In this document: one piece after another, positions 13,552 through 16,541 of the stretch
Layout of the letters: every line of letters starts with the position of its first letter
How positions within the stretch are numbered: the first letter of the stretch is position 1
From: Streptomyces thinghirensis
GTDB lineage: Bacteria > Actinomycetota > Actinomycetia > Streptomycetales > Streptomycetaceae
Length of the DNA stretch: 16,541 bases
Assembly: GCA_021502835.1 (NCBI GenBank)
Contig: JAKFGP010000012.1
Location: 1-16,541, forward strand
Direction: 5' to 3'
Notes under the pieces: generated by a model
What the model was told of the DNA's origin: nothing
Seen by the model: only the letters and a program-made list of their open reading frames with translations
The model's database searches: none
Position numbers and translations under genes: made by a program

Positions 13552-14101
13552 ATGGCTCGTGCCGCCTCATCAGGGCCGCGTTCCCTACTGCGCTCCCCGC
13601 GCCACCAAGGACGAGGACGCCGACCGGCGCGAACGGCGCCCGCTCGCCCCTTCCGTTGCGCGTGCTGGCGATGGTCTGCGCGTTCGCCTTATGGTGGCGT
13701 TCGCGGTGGTGCTGGCGCGGCCACGACCCTGCACCCTCCCGCGTCGGAGGCGCTGACCCGCACACCAACGGCCATCCCGGCCGCTCACTGAAGGCCTATC
13801 TGGACCAGCCCGCGCTGCGGACGCCGTCAAGCAGATCGGCGGCAACATCCTGCTGGGCGTCCCGTTCGGCGTACCTACCGTCCCGGTCGTCGCCCCGCGC
13901 ACGCGCGGGCGCATTGCAGGTGCTGCTGCTGACGGCCGTCGTGATGCTGTTGGTGGAGTTCGCGCAGGGTGCCCTGGTCACGGGGGCGGGCCTTCGACAT
14001 CGACGACGTCATCCTCAACACCTCCGGGGCGCTGATCGGTTACCTGCTCCCTCGGCCGGCGGATGAACCGTGCGGTGCACGCGCGCCGGCGCCGTACCTG
14101 A
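13552..14101 (+). CDS. VanZ-family membrane protein
   Basis: ATG 13552-13554 lies 5 nt after GGAGG; the stop is TGA 14099-14101. Joined frames: a basic/Pro-rich cytoplasmic N-terminus, LPLRVLAMVCAFAL plus MVAFAVVLA as the first membrane segment, GHPGRSLKAYLDQPALRDAV, KQIGGNILLGVPFGVLLPVV as the second, RTRGALQVLLLTAVVMLLVE as the third, FAQGALVTGRAFDIDDVILN, TSGALIGYLLL as the fourth, and RRMNRAVHARRRR. The GNILLGVPFG, VEFAQ and DIDDVILNTxGxxxGY motifs are those of VanZ-like proteins, which despite the name are found widely and mostly lack a proven role in glycopeptide resistance. About 180 residues with several indels. The hairpin-like repeat at 14111-14140 begins 10 nt downstream. Confidence 0.85.
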
Positions 14102-14110
14102 GAGAACGAC

Positions 14111-14165
14111 AGGTGGTCCGTACCAAGGTATTGACCACCTCTTAATTCACTACTTGAATCAAGAG
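14111..14165. promoter_or_regulatory. Two overlapping inverted repeats upstream of the GH16 gene
   Basis: Repeat 1: AGGTGGTC (14111-14118) and GACCACCT (14133-14140), with inner arms TACC (14121-14124) and GGTA (14127-14130), so 12 of 15 pairs match over 30 bp. Repeat 2: CTCTTAATTC (14139-14148) and GAATCAAGAG (14156-14165), with 9 of 10 pairs matching around a 7-nt loop. TGGT and ACCA half-sites inside repeat 1 recall operators of sugar regulators such as DasR, but the centre differs. Repeat 1 may also terminate the VanZ transcript. Confidence 0.6.
14131..14159 (+). promoter_or_regulatory. Candidate promoter of the GH16 glucanase gene
   Basis: TTGACC (14131-14136) and TTGAAT (14154-14159) are separated by exactly 17 nt, matching the housekeeping consensus at 5 and 4 of 6 positions. 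The -35 overlaps the end of one inverted repeat and the -10 the next, a layout expected for repressor control. It lies about 75 nt ahead of the GTG start. Confidence 0.5.
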
Positions 14166-14233
14166 GCGACACTCCTACCCCCACCTCGGTCGGCGCCCCC
14201 GTCCCCGGGACGCCGGCTACGGAAGGGAGAGCC

Positions 14234-15523
14234 GTGGTCCGTCCACGCCTGCTCCTAGACGCTCTCCCTCGCCGCCGCCTACTGTCCGCCGGGCTGGCCG
14301 TTTCCCTGGTGACCGGTCCCGGCCCAGGCGGAATCCGGGAACCGCCAGGGCGGCCGACGCCTCGGCCGCCGCCGTGACGTTCTCCGACACCTTCGACGGA
14401 CCGGCCGGTGCAGGCCGTCGACTCCTCGAAGTGGCAGATCGAGATCGGCGACAACGTCAACAACCACGAACGGGAGTACTACACCTCCGGCAACAAGAAC
14501 GCCGCTCTGGACGGCCGGGCAACCTGGTCATCACGGCCCGCAAGGAGAACCCGGCCAACTACCGGTGCTGGTACGGCACCTGCCAGTACACCTCCGCCCG
14601 GCTCAACACACTCCGGGAGGATTCACCGCGCAGTAAGGTATCATCGTGGAGGCGCGGATGAAGGTGCCGCGCGGGCAGGGCATGTGGCCCGCGTTCTGGA
14701 TGCTCGGCACTCCGGTCAACTTCGGCCGGACTCCGGCGAGATCGACATCATGGAGAACGTCGGCTTCGAGCCCTCCACCGTGCACGGCACCATCCACGGC
14801 CCCGGCTACTCCGGCGCGGGCGGCATCGAGCGCCGAGACTCCACACCCTGCCGAAGGCGGCCAGGCCTTCGCGGACGGCTTCCACACCCTTCGCCGTCGA
14901 CTGGGCGCCTGACCTCGATCACCTGGTCGGTGGACGGCAACGTCTGGGCCAGCGGCGCACCCCGGCCGACCTGGGCGGGAAGCAGTGGAGTGTTCAACAG
15001 GCCGTACTTCCTGATCCTCAACCTGGCGGTCGGCGGTTACTGGCCCGGCGACCCGACGGCTCCACCGTCTTCCCGCAGTCACTGGTCGATGGACGTCTCG
15101 GTGACGACGACGAGCGACTCGTCGACCGGCGGCGCGATCAGCGGCCTCGGCGGCAAGTGCGTGGACGTCGCCGCGGCGAACTCGGCCAACGGCACCCCCG
15201 TACAGCTCTACGACTGCAACGGCATCTTCGCCAGCGGCCCAGCGGTGGACGGTGGGCTCCGACGGCACGATCCGGGCAAGCTCGGCAAGTGCCTGGACGT
15301 CAACGCCGGCGGCACCGCGGACGGCACGGTCGTCCAGCTGTGGGACTGCAACGGCAGCGTCGCCCAGCGGTGGGTCGTCACCGCGGCAAGCGCGACATCG
15401 TCAATCCGCAGGCCGACAAGTGCCTCGACGCCACCGGCAACAGCTCGGCCAACGGCACCCGCCTGCAGATCTGGACCTGCACGGGCGGCGCTGCATCGCC
15501 AGGAAGTGGATGGGTCTGGCTGA
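14234..15523 (+). CDS. Secreted GH16 endo-beta-1,3-glucanase (laminarinase-like) with ricin-type CBM13 domain
   Basis: GTG 14234-14236 follows GGAAGGGAG. Signal: VVRPRLLLDALPRRRLLSAG then LAVSLV, with RRRLLS resembling a twin-arginine motif. GH16 domain: VTFSDTFDGPAGA, SSKWQIEIGDNVNNHEREYY, NLVITARKENPANYRCWYG, YTSARLNT, VEARMKVPRGQGMWPAFWML, the catalytic block GEIDIMENVG with Glu codons at 14738-14740 and 14753-14755, STVHGTIHGPGYSGAGGIG, ITWSVDGNVWASG and RPYFLILNLAVGGYWPGDP. The lectin domain has three repeats, GGKCVDVAAANSANGTPVQL plus YDCNG, GKCLDVNAGGTADGTVVQLW plus DCNGSVAQRW, and DKCLDATGNSSANGTRLQIW plus TCTG. It should hydrolyse beta-1,3-glucan outside the cell and bind sugar through the beta-trefoil. 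About 430 residues; the stop is near TGA 15521-15523 and uncertain by an indel. Many frameshifts. Confidence 0.92.
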
Positions 15524-15539
15524 GGCGCTCCGACGGGCC

Positions 15540-15783
15540 CTAACGAGGCGTCCAGGTGAACTTGTCCCCGCCCACCCAGCGGACCACGTCCGGGTCGTCC
15601 AGGTCGTGGACCGTGATGGGCGACGGCCGCGGCGGCCACTAGTACATTGGTGGTGACCGCCTTGGCCTCACCGACCACCTGGCCGTCGATCTCCACGATC
15701 CGGAACGGCTTGGCGTGCCCGGCTGCACCTGGAGCACGAGGATCCGGCGGGCTGCCGATGTGCGGGCTCTGGATTTCGGTCAT
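15540..15783 (-). CDS. Small uncharacterised conserved-looking protein
   Basis: ATG 15781-15783 to TAG 15540-15542 on the minus strand, about 80 residues. It reads MTEIQSPHIGSPPDPRAPGA, AGHAKPFRIVEIDGQVVGEA, KAVTTNVLVAAAAVAI, and after removing one extra C near 15615 it ends TVHDLDDPDVVRWVGGDKFT followed by WTPR. A coherent sequence after a one-base correction, codon-position GC typical of Streptomyces and a clean convergent stop 16 nt from the GH16 stop all argue that it is real. I do not recognise a named family and assign no function. No membrane segment or signal peptide is seen. Confidence 0.7.
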
Positions 15784-15845
15784 GCCCTCGAGGGTAGGCC
15801 GGAACCCGCGGTAGCGTGTTCGGACGGAGGAGCCCTGCGGCGGGG

Positions 15846-15871
15846 CCGCCGCGGGTTCGTCCCCGCGGCGG
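15846..15871 (-). terminator. GC hairpin terminator after the SDR gene
   Basis: A perfect 10-bp stem, CCGCCGCGGG (15846-15855) and CCCGCGGCGG (15862-15871), with a 6-nt loop lies just beyond the stop of the leftward SDR gene and before the start of the small protein gene. It probably ends the SDR transcript. Confidence 0.7.
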
Positions 15872-15879
15872 GCTCCTCG

Positions 15880-16514
15880 TCAGGGGCGCCGCCAGTCGTC
15901 GCCCGTCAGATGGGGAGCCGGCCATCGGACCCATCCGGAGCATGCCGCCGTCGACGCTCCACGACGCACCGGTGACGTACGAGGCGTCCGGCCCGGCGAG
16001 GAAGGCGATCACAGCGGCGACCTCGCGGGCGATCGCCGGGCCGGCCGAGCGGCACGCCGGGACGGCGCTCCGTGTGCGGGTCGGTGTCCTCCTGGCCGGT
16101 CATGGGCGTGGCGATCTCGCCGGGCGCCACCGCGTTGACGGTGATGCCGTGCTCGGCGAGCTCGATCGCCATGACCTGGGTGAGCAGACCGAGGCCGCCC
16201 TTGGCCGCGCAGTGCACGGGGCGGCGCCCACCCGCGGCTGGTGCTCGTGGACGGAGGTCACGCCGATGATCCGGCCGCCCCGCCCTGCCCGGGGATCATG
16301 CGCCGGGCCGCCTTCTGCCCGCACAGGAACGGTCCGGCCAGGTCGACGTCCAGGACGATGCCGCAGGTCGTCCAGCTCCCAGCTCCAGGAAGGGTGGCGG
16401 TGCCCGTACCGGCGTTGTTGACCAGGACGTCGATCCGGCCGAGCCGCCTCGCACAGTGCGTCGACCGTGCCGCGCGGCCTCGGGCAGCCGGGCCGCGGTC
16501 CACGCGGGCGGTCT
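15880..16514 (-). CDS. Short-chain dehydrogenase/reductase (SDR), N-terminus cut off by the read end
   Basis: Joined minus-strand frames read LGRIDVLVNNAGTGTAT, LDDLRHVLDVDLAGPFLCGQ, KAARRMI, GGRIIGVTSVHEHQPRVGAA, PYCAAKGGLGLLTQVMAIEL, AEHGITVNAVAPGEIATPMT, VIAFLAGPDASYVTGASWSV and DGGMLRMGPMAGS. This shows the SDR NNAG motif, the catalytic Ser (VTSVHE), the YxxxK dyad (the Tyr is read as His in one frame, MHCAAKGG) and the PG element. The TGxxxGIG cofactor loop would be in the missing first 50-60 residues. Removing an extra C near 15911 gives HLTGDDWRRP and the stop TGA 15880-15882; the uncorrected frame stops at 15906. Classical SDR, perhaps glucose 1-dehydrogenase-like; substrate unknown. 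Confidence 0.88.
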
Positions 16515-16541
16515 AGCAATACGTAACTGAACGGCGGCTAC
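16515..16541 (+). other. Oxford Nanopore adapter complement at the read end (not genomic)
   Basis: AGCAATACGTAACTGAAC at 16515-16532 is the exact complement of the 3' part of the ONT adapter found at 1-27; the last bases are a degraded continuation. Together the two ends mark the window as a single full-length ligated read. Confidence 0.95.

Noticed and set aside
13552..14101. VanZ gene as glycopeptide-resistance cluster
   Set aside because: No vanHAX or two-component genes are nearby, and VanZ-like proteins are widespread without that role.
28..16514. A cluster of decaying pseudogenes, since most genes carry frameshifts
   Set aside because: The breaks affect unrelated core-type genes uniformly, often at C or G runs, and one edit can repair two overlapping genes. 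This is the pattern of read error, not decay.
1..16541. The window ends look like terminal inverted repeats (GTTACGTATTGCT and its complement), as in a transposon or linear plasmid
   Set aside because: Both ends match the nanopore ligation adapter, so the symmetry comes from library preparation.

Overview
This window is best read as one long, largely uncorrected Oxford Nanopore read of Streptomyces (or a very close actinomycete) chromosome. Positions 2-27 match the ONT ligation-adapter top strand with one mismatch, and 16515-16532 match its complement, so the genomic insert is about 28-16514. GC content is very high, start sites often follow GGAGG-type Shine-Dalgarno (SD) sequences, start codons are often GTG, and the gene families are typical of Streptomyces. 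Nearly every gene changes frame one to several times, often next to C or G runs. I treat these shifts as read errors, not gene decay; each CDS is given its full family-supported span across frames.

Layout, left to right: a 5'-truncated ECM4/YqjG-type glutathionyl-hydroquinone reductase homologue (+); a DUF4235 protein (+); a glyoxalase/VOC protein and a PPOX-family flavoprotein (both -); then a class I terpene synthase (+) facing a leftward conservon. Read from its promoter side, the conservon is sensor kinase CvnA, Roadblock/LC7 CvnB, DUF742 CvnC, small GTPase CvnD and a CYP157-like cytochrome P450 (CvnE), with 4-nt or 20-nt overlaps or very short gaps. A zinc-independent MDR oxidoreductase (+) runs divergently from the conservon. 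Next come a STAS anti-anti-sigma-factor-like gene (+) overlapping the 3' end of a convergent PRPP synthase (-), a TetM/OtrA-type ribosomal-protection GTPase (+), a DUF4230 protein (+), a VanZ-family protein (+), a secreted GH16 glucanase with a ricin-type lectin domain (+), a small uncharacterised protein (-), and an SDR oxidoreductase cut off by the read end (-).

The most coherent system is the conservon with its P450 and the convergent terpene synthase. In conservons the kinase-like CvnA, CvnB, CvnC and GTPase CvnD are known to form a membrane-associated complex that resembles a eukaryotic G-protein system. Here the P450 lacks the Arg of the ExxR motif, a feature documented for the CYP157 family, and a sesquiterpene-type cyclase lies next to it. 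A product made by the cyclase and modified or sensed through the P450/conservon is a reasonable hypothesis, but the sequence does not show it.

Regulatory DNA worth attention: a near-perfect 22-bp palindrome upstream of the STAS gene, and a promoter-like element set inside two overlapping inverted repeats upstream of the GH16 gene. There are also several strong GC hairpins at gene ends and a 10-bp inverted repeat at the two ends of the prs/tetM-like divergent spacer. I see no CRISPR array, tRNA, rRNA, insertion sequence or attachment site.
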